DNA of 64,000 bases from Megalonaias nervosa (lineage: Eukaryota > Mollusca > Bivalvia > Unionida > Unionidae), in assembly GCA_016617855.1 (NCBI GenBank), contig JAECUM010092838.1, positions 1-64,000 of the forward strand. Direction: 5' to 3'. Shown here in pieces: positions 58,401-61,735 of the stretch. Position 1 is the stretch's first letter. Each line of letters starts with the position of its first letter. Below the pieces are notes generated by a model, which did not search any database, was not told where the DNA came from, and saw only the letters and a list, made by a program, of their open reading frames with translations. Position numbers and translations under genes: made by a program.

Positions 58401-60103
58401 ATACTTAAAGCTTAATGTCATAGGTTGGGTTACATACTTAAAGCTTAATGCTATAGGGTGTGTTTACATACTCAAATCCTAATGTCATAGGTTGGGTTAC
58501 ATACTCAAAGCTTAATGTCACAGATTGGGTTTTCATACTCAAAGCTTGAAGTCATAGCTGGATTACATACTCAGAGCTTGATATCATAGGTTGGGTTAGA
58601 TACTCAAAGCTGAATGTCATATGTTGGGTTACATACTAAAAGCTTAATGTCATAGGTTGGGTTAAATACTCAAAGCTCAATGTCATAGGTTTGGTTATAT
58701 ACTCAAAGCTTGTTGTCATAGGTTGTGTTAGATACTCAAAGCTTAATGTCATAGGTTGGGTTACATACTAAAAGCTTAATGTCATAGGTTGGGTTAAATA
58801 CTCAAAACTTAATGTCATAGGTTGGGTTATGTACTAAAAGCTTAATATCATAGGTTGGGTTACATATTCAAAGCTTATTGTCATAACTTAATTTACATAC
58901 TCAAAGCTTAATGTCATATGCTGGGTATACTCAAAGTTTAAATGTCATAAGTTGGATATACTCAAAGCCTAATGTCATAGTTGGATTTACATACTCAAAA
59001 CTTAATGTCATAGGTTGGATATACTCAAAGCTTAATGACATAGTTGGATTTACATACTCAAAGCTTAATGTCATAGACTGGGTATACTCAAAGCTTAATG
59101 TCATAATTGAATTTACATACTCAAAGCTTAATGTCATAGGTTGGGTTACATACTCAAAGCTTAATGTCATAGGTTGGGTTAAATACTCAAAGCTTTATTT
59201 CATAGATTGGGATATATACTCAAAACTTGATGTCATTGGTTGGTTAGATCTCAAAGCTTAGTGTCATAGGTTGGGTACACCCGAAGTTTAATGTCACAGG
59301 TTGGGTATGGCTTCCTATTTCTTTCATTCAGGAGACCTTTACTCATGAAAAAACAGGAATGTGACATACAGCTGCATAGATTGGAGTGTTTTTGGGGCTT
59401 TTGACCGGAAAATTGGTTCACCTCCACATTGTTGTTTATGTTGGTATCCTGGTTTTTACAAAAACAAATTTTCATATTTAGATTTCATTTGAGATTTTAG
59501 CTGATCCAGCATCTGATGCTATTTATGCCATACCAAATTTCTGGTCACAGGCACAAAATCACACCCCTCGCTGAAGTAGATATGTGTAAAACAAAACAAC
59601 ATACAGGCCAAATAAAGCTAAGAATTTGACTGACTCTCCCCCTTTAAAAAAAAGTAAATAAAGTGCCTTTTGTATTGTGAAAACGGCAATATGTAACCAT
59701 TTTTAAAAGAAAAGCACTTGTTTTAAAGTTTTATTCCTATCAAACATACATACACCTTTGGAATTATTTGCTCATAAAATAAACATCAAAATAATCATGC
59801 AGATTCATATATTTCACAAAGGTTGGCATATATTTAAAATTTATTTCTTGATATGTGCACCGTGTGTGTTATTTTTTCCCCAAACCAATAATAATCTTTA
59901 TATCAATAAAACTACACTAGCTAAACATATCATGGTAAAAACTGACCTGTACTTCTTCATTTCCATTAAAGAGAAGTGCAGCCAAAAAGGCAAGTAGTTC
60001 TTGATAGATCTTGTCCTGTGGGCTGGACAAATGATCCAGTACACTCTCAATGGTGCCAAAGCTGTTCAAGGCATTCTGAACTTCTTCTATCACCTTCAGC
60101 TGC
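946..60103 (-). CDS. itpr-like: IP3 receptor-like Ca2+ channel gene, internal part (12 exons, spliced)
   Basis: Twelve minus-strand exons join in frame with GT-AG or GC-AG sites and compatible phases, giving about 466 residues. In order they match the IP3R plan: end of the central helical solenoid (a stretch like ITPR1's 'FFKVFYDRMKLA', here [12 protein letters not shown]), a Lys/Met/Ala-rich linker, a Ser/Pro-rich linker, the RIH-associated domain ([15 protein letters not shown], then [10 protein letters not shown] against NLVCETLQFL in ITPR1), and the pre-channel helical part ending in [11 protein letters not shown] and [11 protein letters not shown]3Rs are tetrameric ER channels that release Ca2+ when IP3 binds. 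Here the ligand-binding N-terminus (right) and six-helix pore (left) lie outside the window. Residue identity to vertebrate ITPR1 looks low outside the RIH-associated core, so this may be a divergent IP3R paralogue. A ryanodine receptor fits less well. The start and end given are those of the outermost visible exons; introns make up about 98% of the span. Confidence 0.85.
1988..2255. repeat. Short irregular tandem array ('acatatgcaatatgcc')
   Basis: About seven imperfect copies of a unit containing acatatgcaatatgccacat and tcatgtacaggtcaatt. A repeated-peptide ORF follows from the array and is not considered coding. Confidence 0.8.
5391..5560. repeat. DIRS copy 1, 3' inverted terminal repeat
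   Basis: Inverted match to 7985-8140. Shared blocks include atcacattaatgttag, ccctcaaag and gggcaataacttttgcc followed by a ctccccttg block. Confidence 0.78.
5585..5720. repeat. DIRS copy 1, internal complementary region
   Basis: The segment 'aggtaagtattctaggagaa' through 'taaaatatttgc' is the inverse of 5345-5410 (gaaatattttagtaaatt ... tagaatacttacc). This complementarity next to the 3' repeat is a DIRS trait used in circular-intermediate replication. Confidence 0.7.
5869..6990 (-). pseudogene. DIRS tyrosine recombinase remnant (copy 1)
   Basis: Reading the minus strand in changing frames gives the N-terminal core-binding part ([27 protein letters not shown]), then a 134-residue open stretch with [20 protein letters not shown], the box around the first catalytic Arg, and the following strand MQPGFVTKN. 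Further on, frame-shifted LRLYLYRTE and LSSWLRWV match the usual 'R.YL..T' and 'ISRW' parts. Stops and frame shifts show it is inactive. In DIRS elements this enzyme integrates the circular DNA in place of a DDE integrase. Confidence 0.8.
6995..7450 (-). pseudogene. DIRS pol remnant between RNase H and recombinase (copy 1)
   Basis: Broken minus-strand frames give [12 protein letters not shown], then [20 protein letters not shown] and [14 protein letters not shown], which resemble the 'WP.QPW...L' and 'L.L.AW.L' region downstream of RNase H in DIRS pol. No intact frame. Confidence 0.55.
7985..8140. repeat. DIRS copy 1, 5' inverted terminal repeat
   Basis: Inverted partner of 5391-5560; reads caaggggaggtaataggc, ggcaaaagttattgccc and ctaacattaatgtgat on the plus strand. 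Confidence 0.78.
8325..8705. repeat. 26-bp minisatellite, about 14 units
   Basis: Unit close to tctgtcaatgtgatacttc plus tgtattt. Copies differ at 1-3 positions. Confidence 0.92.
9135..9246 (-). CDS. itpr-like: IP3R-like exon 11 (pre-channel helices)
   Basis: 37 codons plus one base. It begins [20 protein letters not shown] and ends [25 protein letters not shown] stands where ITPR1 has 'HNIYILAHQLARHNKELQ'. The acceptor is TTTTTTTGGCAG and the donor GAGG|GTAATA. It exits in phase 1 and completes an Ala codon with the next exon. It is followed by an 8-kb intron and preceded by a 17.6-kb one. Confidence 0.84.
9405..9546. repeat. 37-bp tandem repeat, about 4 units
   Basis: Unit built from cctcacatcctacagctgaa and taaagcaagagaataat. 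The first three copies are nearly identical, suggesting recent expansion. Immediately followed by an unrelated 35-bp array. Confidence 0.92.
9555..10850. repeat. 35-bp minisatellite, about 36 units
   Basis: Unit cattccataaaggctctgc plus atgagaactattttca, with a minority 38-bp variant containing 'aaacctggctatg'. The array is long and uniform and lies just upstream (in gene sense) of exon 11. Confidence 0.95.
11095..11775. repeat. About 45-bp minisatellite, about 15 units
   Basis: Unit like ctgttgatgtgtcctactaa, then aaaaacagcccaaatgaatatcaca. The right third uses a shorter variant with 'gtccactaacaaaagcccaa'. Confidence 0.92.
11885..12232. repeat. 39-bp minisatellite, about 9 units
   Basis: Unit ccaatatggaatgtgacctg plus taatgtaaagataaaactc. 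39 is a multiple of three, so several overlapping ORFs arise on both strands; none is taken as a gene. Confidence 0.93.
12650..12880. repeat. Copy of the 'aagattttcaagatgg' dispersed repeat
   Basis: Similar to units in 53.03-53.83 kb: ggctgctgtgg, tttaggacaaa, agtagacatcat, gtcttttggtgaaa and agtagtgataacaa occur in the same order. Confidence 0.7.
13372..14053 (+). pseudogene. Exon-like plus-strand segment, Lys/Glu-rich coiled coil, unrecognised
   Basis: A strong pyrimidine tract (tcttcttcttctttttctcc) and AG end at 13371, as at a plus-strand acceptor. Reading on gives [18 protein letters not shown], an in-frame TAA, then a Lys/Glu-rich stretch. After a frame change comes [19 protein letters not shown] and IPKDMGTSS, and after a one-base shift near 13743 comes [20 protein letters not shown] (heptad-like) and [20 protein letters not shown], ending [13 protein letters not shown] and a stop. 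The coherent sequence across frames suggests a real protein now decayed, or sequence errors. I do not recognise the family. Confidence 0.5.
14262..14541 (+). mobile_element. SINE-A copy (5'-truncated, tRNA-type B box, CA tail)
   Basis: Contains a B-box-like ggttcaagcc near 14283, a body shared with 55.27-55.61 kb ('gcagctgcctcgcttggtgc', 'tgctacatgtctgtggcatg') and ends in 'aatcacacacacac'. The A-box part is missing. Confidence 0.8.
14540..14815. repeat. 135-bp direct duplication
   Basis: Two adjacent copies share gaaatgaataa, caaacatttagat, agaatactttttcac and aaatatttgtttaccaagac, differing at several bases. The junction carries 'taatgtta' as at the start of SINE-A. Confidence 0.8.
15113..15535. 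repeat. About 54-bp minisatellite, about 8 units
   Basis: Unit contains caacaacatggcataaaatg, gatcagatcaaagtcaacaa and aacttgtatgtatt; some copies lack about 6 bp. Confidence 0.92.
16944..17199 (+). mobile_element. SINE-B, tRNA-Leu-like head, (ACA)n tail
   Basis: The head gtggccgaatggtctaaagc resembles a tRNA-Leu A box and gtgggttcgagtctc a B box, so a pol III promoter is present. The body has ggttttcccgggttcttcc and ends gttaaaccctacaacaacaa. The 3' half matches 52.93-53.02 kb, showing a dispersed family. It is not a tRNA gene: the spacing is too long and there is no closed acceptor stem at tRNA length. Confidence 0.85.
18735..18965. repeat. DIRS copy 2, 3' inverted terminal repeat
   Basis: Inverted match to 26160-26350: tactaccttgcatatccaac, ctgaaaaaagctaaaagtt, gatctccccttggcacagg and atatctcagttac. 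Confidence 0.85.
18970..20150. other. Extra sequence inside DIRS copy 2, unassigned
   Basis: Lies between the 3' repeat and the internal complementary region, where copy 1 has only a few tens of bases. It includes a plus-strand 115-codon ORF (19407-19754) with several Cys ([18 protein letters not shown]) but no family I can name. It could be a separate insertion or old flanking DNA. Confidence 0.4.
20280..20350. repeat. DIRS copy 2, internal complementary region
   Basis: gattgggtaagtattatcaa and agaaacatattgta are the inverse of aatatgtttcttcaataata and acttaccc at 18755-18785. Confidence 0.72.
20590..21800 (-). pseudogene. DIRS tyrosine recombinase remnant (copy 2)
   Basis: Minus-strand reading gives the start [12 protein letters not shown], the first-Arg box [20 protein letters not shown] (present several times, see the 60-bp repeat), then [20 protein letters not shown] and LVDISHAM, whose HQFR fits the conserved H-x-x-R (20774-20785). 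[12 protein letters not shown] follows, where a stop replaces the expected Trp and the nucleophilic Tyr position appears lost. It is inactive. Confidence 0.82.
21125..21432. repeat. 60-bp tandem repeat, 5 units, inside the recombinase
   Basis: Unit tgtagtccactgatagggca, tgtatcttgttgattctgcc, tgccgtcgctaatgcaatga. On the minus strand each unit encodes the recombinase box [20 protein letters not shown], so a 20-codon part of the catalytic domain was amplified in tandem. Small indels put some units out of frame. Confidence 0.9.
22010..22450 (-). pseudogene. DIRS RNase H and downstream pol remnant (copy 2)
   Basis: Minus-strand frames give an open stretch from 22450, and then, in another frame at 22020-22110, [19 protein letters not shown] followed by [11 protein letters not shown]. 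This motif is characteristic of DIRS pol just after RNase H. Frame breaks are present. Confidence 0.75.
22640..23490 (-). pseudogene. DIRS reverse transcriptase remnant (copy 2)
   Basis: Frames in order on the minus strand: [20 protein letters not shown] and NQFVPL (fingers), [20 protein letters not shown] and [20 protein letters not shown] (palm motif with the first catalytic Asp), then NCLDDIL in place of the usual YLDDWL active site, and [17 protein letters not shown]. The family is recognisable, but stops and shifts disable it. Confidence 0.85.
23500..26150 (-). other. DIRS copy 2, region between 5' repeat and RT (gag region?)
   Basis: By DIRS layout gag should lie here. Only short broken minus-strand frames are seen (for example 23621-23959) and none shows a motif I can place, so this is positional inference. 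Confidence 0.4.
26160..26350. repeat. DIRS copy 2, 5' inverted terminal repeat
   Basis: Plus strand reads gtaactgagatattcacaag, ccaaggggagataac, aacttttagcttttttcag and gggttggatttgcaaggtag, the inverse of the 18.7-18.97 kb repeat. Confidence 0.85.
26375..26490. repeat. Short direct duplication beside DIRS copy 2
   Basis: 'taaaacactagttccaatct' followed by gggtgtag occurs twice about 62 bp apart. Confidence 0.75.
26896..26964 (-). CDS. itpr-like: IP3R-like exon 10 (23 codons)
   Basis: A small phase-0 exon encoding [20 protein letters not shown] plus DSQ. It aligns with ITPR1's 'RILYNMRPKELVEVIKKAY': a turn, the helix LV.V, then AY. The acceptor is CTCCTTTGCAG and the donor CAG|GTAGTG. It is too short for simple ORF searches, so the call rests on splice sites, phase and position. 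Confidence 0.82.
27660..27737. repeat. 43-bp minisatellite, left remnant
   Basis: Two degenerate copies (catctatctatactggtata; gactagtactcatctaccta) of the unit found at 30.18-32.87 kb, cut by the LINE that starts at about 27738. Confidence 0.8.
28058..28235. mobile_element. 178-bp MITE (Tc1/mariner/pogo-like) inside the LINE
   Basis: Terminal inverted repeats CAGTAAAACCTGTCTT and, inverted, CAGTAGAACCTGTCTT (15 of 16 match), flanked by TA on both sides (28056-28057 and 28236-28237). It interrupts the LINE coding frame between AKKKLI and [10 protein letters not shown]. The interior repeats 'gaccacctgtcttgag'. Confidence 0.85.
28245..29340 (+). pseudogene. LINE reverse transcriptase, broken
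   Basis: An open stretch of about 290 codons has [63 protein letters not shown] and [24 protein letters not shown] then interrupts just before [20 protein letters not shown]. The active-site motif normally FADD reads HEDD. RT copies the LINE RNA at the nicked target. Confidence 0.88.
30176..30427. repeat. 43-bp minisatellite, segment 2
   Basis: About six units of tactcatctatctatactgg, tatatctcttactatgggac, aag. It lies between the end of the first LINE and a hAT-type MITE. Confidence 0.9.
30428..30590. mobile_element. 163-bp hAT-type MITE
   Basis: Ends CAGTCGTTTCAAAC and, inverted, CAGTGGTTCCCATC. It is flanked by 8-bp direct copies atctacac (30420-30427) and atctatac (30591-30598), one mismatch. 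An 8-bp duplication and CAGTGGTT-type ends are the hAT signature. It carries no coding frame. Confidence 0.82.
30591..30765. repeat. 43-bp minisatellite, segment 3
   Basis: Four units continue after the MITE until the second LINE starts at about 30765. Confidence 0.9.
30765..32235 (+). mobile_element. Second LINE fragment, 5'-truncated within RT, (ATT)n tail
   Basis: Starts inside RT ([20 protein letters not shown]) and continues to the end of ORF2. The tail (tta)n lies at 32209-32235. Protein and tail resemble the LINE at 27.7-30.2 kb but are not the same copy; for example, the target-proximal 3' region agrees only in part. Confidence 0.87.
30780..32061 (+). pseudogene. LINE RT and C-terminal domain, broken
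   Basis: Frames in order: [20 protein letters not shown] with the first catalytic Asp; GVLKAQF and, shifted, [25 protein letters not shown] with the intact FADD motif at about 31221; then a 197-codon open frame with [30 protein letters not shown] and [15 protein letters not shown], the usual LINE C-terminus. Frame changes near 31150 and 31360 kill it. Confidence 0.87.
32236..32870. repeat. 43-bp minisatellite, segment 4 (about 15 units)
   Basis: The longest uninterrupted part of the array. Units alternate between 'cttattatgggacaag' and 'cttactatgggacaag' forms, suggesting a higher-order repeat of about 86-129 bp. Confidence 0.93.
33626..33727 (-). CDS. itpr-like: IP3R-like exon 9 (helix and acidic loop)
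   Basis: 34 codons, phase 0. It begins [19 protein letters not shown] and ends TSAEELPK. It corresponds to the ITPR1 stretch 'LELKNNASKLLLAIMESR' that follows the RIH-associated domain. The acceptor is TATTTTACCAG and the donor AAG|GTAACA. The tail is acidic and less conserved. Confidence 0.82.
33728..38084 (-). other. Intron between exons 8 and 9
   Basis: 4.4 kb, AT-rich. The only recognisable content is a weak plus-strand LINE endonuclease remnant (35.0-35.4 kb), a short (GT)n at about 34.77 kb, and a poly-G run near 37.53 kb. Confidence 0.65.
35000..35420 (+). pseudogene. Possible LINE endonuclease remnant
   Basis: Broken plus-strand frames give a 62-codon stretch ending [19 protein letters not shown] and, later, [13 protein letters not shown], which resembles the 'GDFNARTG...D' motif of LINE APE endonucleases. 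No RT follows directly. This rests on one motif. Confidence 0.4.
38085..38186 (-). CDS. itpr-like: IP3R-like exon 8 (end of RIH-associated domain)
   Basis: 34 codons, phase 0. It begins [19 protein letters not shown] and ends KDCSTED. It takes the place of ITPR1's '[20 protein letters not shown]': the conserved start of the loop after the TLVEFTS helix, then a helix. The acceptor is TTATTTCCAG and the donor GAC|GTATGT. Confidence 0.85.
38346..39630. mobile_element. Possible TIR DNA transposon (non-coding)
   Basis: Left end TACTGCATATACTTGATTAC and inverted right end TACTGTATATACTCGAGTAT match at most positions over about 24 bp, with TA at both edges. The 1.28-kb interior shows no transposase. 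The palindromic 'atactcgagtat' could also match by chance. Confidence 0.4.
40369..40410. repeat. (AT)n microsatellite
   Basis: About 21 uninterrupted AT dinucleotides. Confidence 0.97.
41030..41720. repeat. Fold-back repeat: two 150-180 bp inverted arms
   Basis: Left arm (about 41040-41200) and right arm (about 41560-41720, inverted) share gcatgaaat, tctttaatctgctga, gatgaaa..tgacc.ggtactcgc and atttgcat. The spacer is about 360 bp with no coding frame. It could be a MITE or a local inverted duplication. Confidence 0.72.
41716..41889 (-). CDS. 57-codon ORF, hypothetical, beside the fold-back repeat
   Basis: An ATG-to-TAG frame beginning [20 protein letters not shown], containing [18 protein letters not shown] and ending ADFKRC. 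Its regular amphipathic pattern looks like true protein more than chance. It may instead be the last exon of a longer gene, since an AG acceptor-like site (aaatgctcag) lies at 41865-41874. No family is recognised. It sits in an IP3R-like intron, same strand, and its 3' end touches the fold-back arm. Confidence 0.35.
   Translation of the reverse strand: MLNKSKCSVDYIRLGDFYFKIFPYMEGMKTSLASQETNLVVAKRSRLLDYLADFKRC
42521..42670 (-). CDS. itpr-like: IP3R-like exon 7 (RIH-associated domain core)
   Basis: 50 codons, phase 0 at both ends. It begins [30 protein letters not shown] matches NLVCETLQFL of ITPR1, and [16 protein letters not shown] matches VALINQTLESLTEYCQ. The acceptor is ATTTCCTTCAG and the donor TCG|GTTAGT. 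This is the exon with the clearest IP3R signature and separates the gene from RyR, whose matching segment has a different insertion. Confidence 0.9.
42671..44510 (-). other. GC-AG intron between exons 6 and 7
   Basis: 1.84 kb with donor GCAAGT and acceptor CCTTCAG. It contains a 31-bp minisatellite at 43.47-43.92 kb; the rest is featureless. Confidence 0.75.
43470..43920. repeat. 31-bp minisatellite, about 14 units
   Basis: Unit tttgtcccatttcagtacac plus tgtgtgcctga, with variants 'tatgtccc' and 'ttgttcc'. Confidence 0.93.
44511..44648 (-). CDS. itpr-like: IP3R-like exon 6 (start of RIH-associated domain)
   Basis: 46 codons, phase 0. It begins [16 protein letters not shown] and ends [16 protein letters not shown], which aligns with ITPR1's 'LRFLQLLCENHNRDLQ'. 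This is the hallmark opening helix of the RIH-associated domain. The acceptor is GGTCTGCAG. The donor reads CAG|GCAAGT, so the intron appears to be of the GC-AG class; no GT lies in a usable place nearby. Confidence 0.88.
44946..47025 (-). mobile_element. L2/CR1-like LINE fragment
   Basis: Minus strand: starts within the endonuclease-RT linker, contains RT, and ends with GGCGCTATACAAAGTCC and an (ATT)-rich tail, a 3' end common in L2/CR1-type invertebrate LINEs. Same strand as the host gene, within an intron. It differs in sequence from the two plus-strand LINEs. Confidence 0.85.
45389..46878 (-). pseudogene. LINE reverse transcriptase, frame-shifted
   Basis: The first frame (46878 to about 46100) has [51 protein letters not shown] and [21 protein letters not shown] shift then gives [20 protein letters not shown] and HQLYVDDT (the active site, near 45985). 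A stop and another shift lead to [18 protein letters not shown] and [12 protein letters not shown]. Motifs A-E of RT are all present across three frames. Confidence 0.9.
47128..47690. repeat. 27-bp minisatellite, about 20 units
   Basis: Unit atgcctaatagccctagttt plus tcagatc. It is open on both strands because the unit is a multiple of three; the [12 protein letters not shown] peptides are not taken as protein. Confidence 0.93.
48031..49102 (-). mobile_element. piggyBac-like element, internally deleted
   Basis: Both ends abut TTAA (48027-48030 and 49103-49106), the piggyBac target. The ends read CCCTTTCATCACT and, inverted, CCTTTTATCACT. The interior encodes only the N-terminal part of a transposase, on the minus strand, so the 1.07-kb copy lacks the catalytic DDE core and could move only with help from elsewhere. 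Confidence 0.82.
48339..48836 (-). pseudogene. piggyBac transposase, N-terminal fragment
   Basis: Open for about 165 codons from [20 protein letters not shown]. An acidic N-terminus with [17 protein letters not shown] is typical of piggyBac proteins, followed by [18 protein letters not shown] and [15 protein letters not shown], the start of the DDE_Tnp_1_7 domain (usual pattern 'PLEYFxLFFxDEVxxxIVxxTN'). It then runs into unrelated sequence. The three catalytic Asp are absent, so it cannot be a working transposase. Confidence 0.85.
49693..49848 (-). CDS. itpr-like: IP3R-like exon 5 (Ser/Pro/Lys-rich linker)
   Basis: 52 codons, phase 0 at both ends. It begins [20 protein letters not shown] and ends AAVEINIQ. 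The acceptor is TTAACAG and the donor CAG|GTATAC. The composition (Ser, Pro, Lys, Thr) indicates a flexible, possibly phosphorylated loop between the solenoid and the RIH-associated domain. In ITPR1 the matching region is also low in conservation and carries charged stretches. Confidence 0.78.
50497..50592 (-). CDS. itpr-like: IP3R-like exon 4 (basic Ser-rich linker)
   Basis: Exactly 32 codons, phase 0 at both ends. It begins [16 protein letters not shown] and ends SISRGGA. The acceptor is TTTTTTTTTTCACAG and the donor A|GTAAGT, both near consensus. The other two frames contain stops or break the join. The basic Ser/Arg content suggests a disordered linker; no family motif is visible in this exon alone, and its assignment rests on position and phase. 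Confidence 0.75.
50765..50960. repeat. About 45-bp tandem repeat, 4-5 units
   Basis: Unit contains tactgctgtggtatgtggga, aagtattatcaagcaatgta and ccca, with shortened last copies. Confidence 0.85.
52926..53022 (+). mobile_element. SINE-B 3' fragment
   Basis: Matches the last about 95 bp of the SINE at 16944-17199 (ttcctgggttcatcctc, gccgtcatgtatagc, ggcattaaacacaaaacaac) with an (ACA)n tail. Confidence 0.8.
53026..53830. repeat. Long-unit (about 150 bp) degenerate repeat, about 5 units
   Basis: Each unit has ccaactagacatcataagaa, tcttttagtgaaaa, caagattttcaagatggctg, gtggccatattgga and ccattttcat. It ends with caaagtttcatggcaatcc. Related single copies occur at 66-165 and 12650-12880. Confidence 0.82.
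54978..55077 (-). CDS. itpr-like: IP3R-like exon 3 (Met/Ala/Lys-rich helix)
   Basis: After the split Arg codon this exon encodes [17 protein letters not shown] and then MATGKLAEE, a probable amphipathic helix. The acceptor is CTGTTTAG. Two donors lie four bases apart: GAA|GTGGGT and GTGG|GTACAA. Only the first leaves phase 0, the only phase in which the next exon stays open, so the low end is set at 54978. Vertebrate IP3Rs have a charged, poorly conserved linker at this position. Confidence 0.8.
55078..56564 (-). other. Intron between exons 2 and 3
   Basis: 1.5 kb containing one near full-length tRNA-headed SINE on the minus strand (55.27-55.61 kb). The intron enters in phase 2. Confidence 0.78.
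55268..55612 (-). mobile_element. SINE-A, near full length
   Basis: Minus strand: head with A box TGGCATATTGGTTAGAGCAT and B box GCGGGTTCGTACCC, a body shared with the copies at 14.26 kb and 1-62, and a (CA)n tail (read as (TG)n at about 55275-55302). It carries a pol III-type promoter. Located in the phase-2 intron. Confidence 0.87.
56565..56662 (-). CDS. itpr-like: IP3R-like exon 2 (FF..NRMKLS helix)
   Basis: This exon encodes 32 codons plus two bases, beginning MSMFEYFTG and containing [12 protein letters not shown]. That corresponds to the FFKVFYDRMKLA segment of ITPR1, which precedes the RIH-associated domain. The acceptor is TGTTGCAG and the donor AG|GTATGT. It exits in phase 2 and shares a split Arg codon with the next exon, which supports the join. 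The first codon is an internal Met, not a translation start. Confidence 0.85.
57800..58050. repeat. 37-bp minisatellite, about 7 units
   Basis: Unit tgttacaccagcaattgcta plus atgctttattcgtacac. Confidence 0.93.
58130..59312. repeat. 33-bp minisatellite, about 36 units
   Basis: Unit gcttaatgtcataggttggg plus ttacatactcaaa; many units contain aagctt. It includes subtypes with 'ttggatttacat' and 'gggtatac'. Repeated-peptide ORFs on both strands follow from the array. Confidence 0.95.
59947..60103 (-). CDS. itpr-like: IP3R-like exon 1 in window (solenoid helices)
   Basis: This exon encodes about 52 residues including [11 protein letters not shown] and the helix [18 protein letters not shown], a pattern typical of the alpha-solenoid before the RIH-associated domain (a short helix, then a 'GN..VQ' loop as in IP3R and RyR). 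The donor reads CAG|GTCAGT and the exit phase is 0. The acceptor is ambiguous: ACCAG|GCAG (used here, entry phase 2) or GGCAG|CTG four bases later. The next exon upstream should lie beyond 64 kb or is too divergent to see. Confidence 0.8.
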
Positions 60104-60739
60104 CTGGTAAAACAGCAAATTGTTGATAAAATTTTACAAAGTGGGTTTAAAATTTTGAAAGACATATTACTGGTAACTGGAGTGTCATGACCTAAATTTA
60201 TTTATTACATGACTACTGTGTTGTTTATTTTAATATAACCATCTCATAATTTTGTTATATATAACACCACATGACATCATAACATCATGCAAAGGAAGGG
60301 TGAAATGACCAAGGTATTCCAAATGCATTTTAAAATCTTGTCACTATATAATTCTACAGTTTTGTCAAATAAACTCAGTATTTTCATCAGGCCATAAAAA
60401 GAATCTTACATCTGTCTCATTTTAAATGAAGTTTATGAAATTTTTACAATAATTTTAATCTTTTGCTTACTAAGACTTAATACAAATATGCTTCAAAACA
60501 TATGAGAAGCAAGCCAATGGATAAATCAAAATCCCATACTTAACTCTTAGCAACTCGTTACAATGGATTTATTGGTTTATTTCTTTTATAAAAACATAAA
60601 TCTCATGTTTTTCTATCCTCTGAAAAATTCAAACAAAGAAAAAAAACATAATTTTATGCTCAGATTTTTACAATTTTTACAAGTTTTACCGAAGTAGTAA
60701 TGTACGAAATGTATAACACAGCCATTAATACAGAAGTGT

Positions 60740-60930
60740 GTGGATTTCAATAACACAGGTCATTACAACTTTTAGATAACAAGAATACAGGTAAATAACA
60801 CTTTTAACACAGGTCATTAAAGCTGTTGATAATGAGAACATGGGTCATTAAAACTGCTGATAACAAGAACACAGGTCATTAACACCATTGGAAACAGGAA
60901 CACGGGTCACTAAAACAATTGAAAACAACA
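60740..60930. repeat. Degenerate 30-33-bp repeat, about 5 units
   Basis: Units contain aacacaggtcattaa and actgttgataacaagaac. Poorly conserved. Confidence 0.75.
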
Positions 60931-61394
60931 GTCATGGTTGCTGTGGGGAAAAATAATTGATACCTATGTCTCACCAATCACTGCCATGACATAAGTCATT
61001 GTATGATGAGATAAAGAAGAAAAGACAATACAATCAAAACTATAATTCAGAATAAGTGCATCCTCTTTCGGGGTGGAGGAATCTCATATTATATAAAAAA
61101 TTATGTATAAAAAGATTTCAAAATTCATTCTGGCTTTCTTTTCAAATCAGATAATCTATGGTAATAACAATGCCATGAGGCTGCATAATAAACTGTATTT
61201 ACTGCTTTAACTAGATGATCATCCCCTCCTTATCTTGAAACTTCTGAGATTAGCCCAGACTATACAAGTCTTGTAGACTGGAGTCTGCCCAAGTAACTCT
61301 ATCGACTTGTACCATGGTCTTCTGATAATCAAATTAGTTTGGTTAGAATGCTATGTACTTTGAAGTCAGAATACATTCTACATGCTGAGATCAG

Positions 61395-61735
61395 CCTAGC
61401 ACAATTATACTTAACCTGGGTTTAACACAGAATACTCTTATGCTGGGATCAACCTAGCACAGATCAATACTCCTATGCTGGGATCACCCTAGCACAAATC
61501 AGTACTTCTATGCAGGGATCAGCCTAGCACAAATTATACTCTTATGCTGGGATCACCCAAGCACAAATCAATAATTCTATGCAGGGATCAGCCTAGCAAA
61601 GGTTAATACTCCTATGCAGGGATCAAACTAGCACTGATTCTCTTAATCTAGCATTAACCCTACACTCTTATATAGGGATCAGCCTTGCACAGATTCCACT
61701 TAATCTAGGATCAACCCTGAATACACTCTTGTACT
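61395..61735. repeat. Degenerate 37-43-bp repeat, about 8 units
   Basis: Units contain tatgctgggatcagcctagc and acaaattaatactc, with spacing varying between copies. Confidence 0.82.

Larger units (their letters stand above)
56663..59946 (-). other. Intron between exons 1 and 2
   Basis: 3.3 kb. Two minisatellites fill about 1.4 kb of it (57.8-58.05 and 58.13-59.31 kb). The rest is AT-rich sequence with nothing recognisable. Confidence 0.75.

Noticed and set aside
58911..59261. 116-codon SKLNVI-repeat ORF
   Set aside because: Part of the 33-bp array, also open on the other strand.
946..60103. Ryanodine receptor identity
   Set aside because: The RIH-associated core ([26 protein letters not shown]) follows the IP3R pattern and lacks the RyR-specific insertion before the SLTEYIQGPC-type helix.
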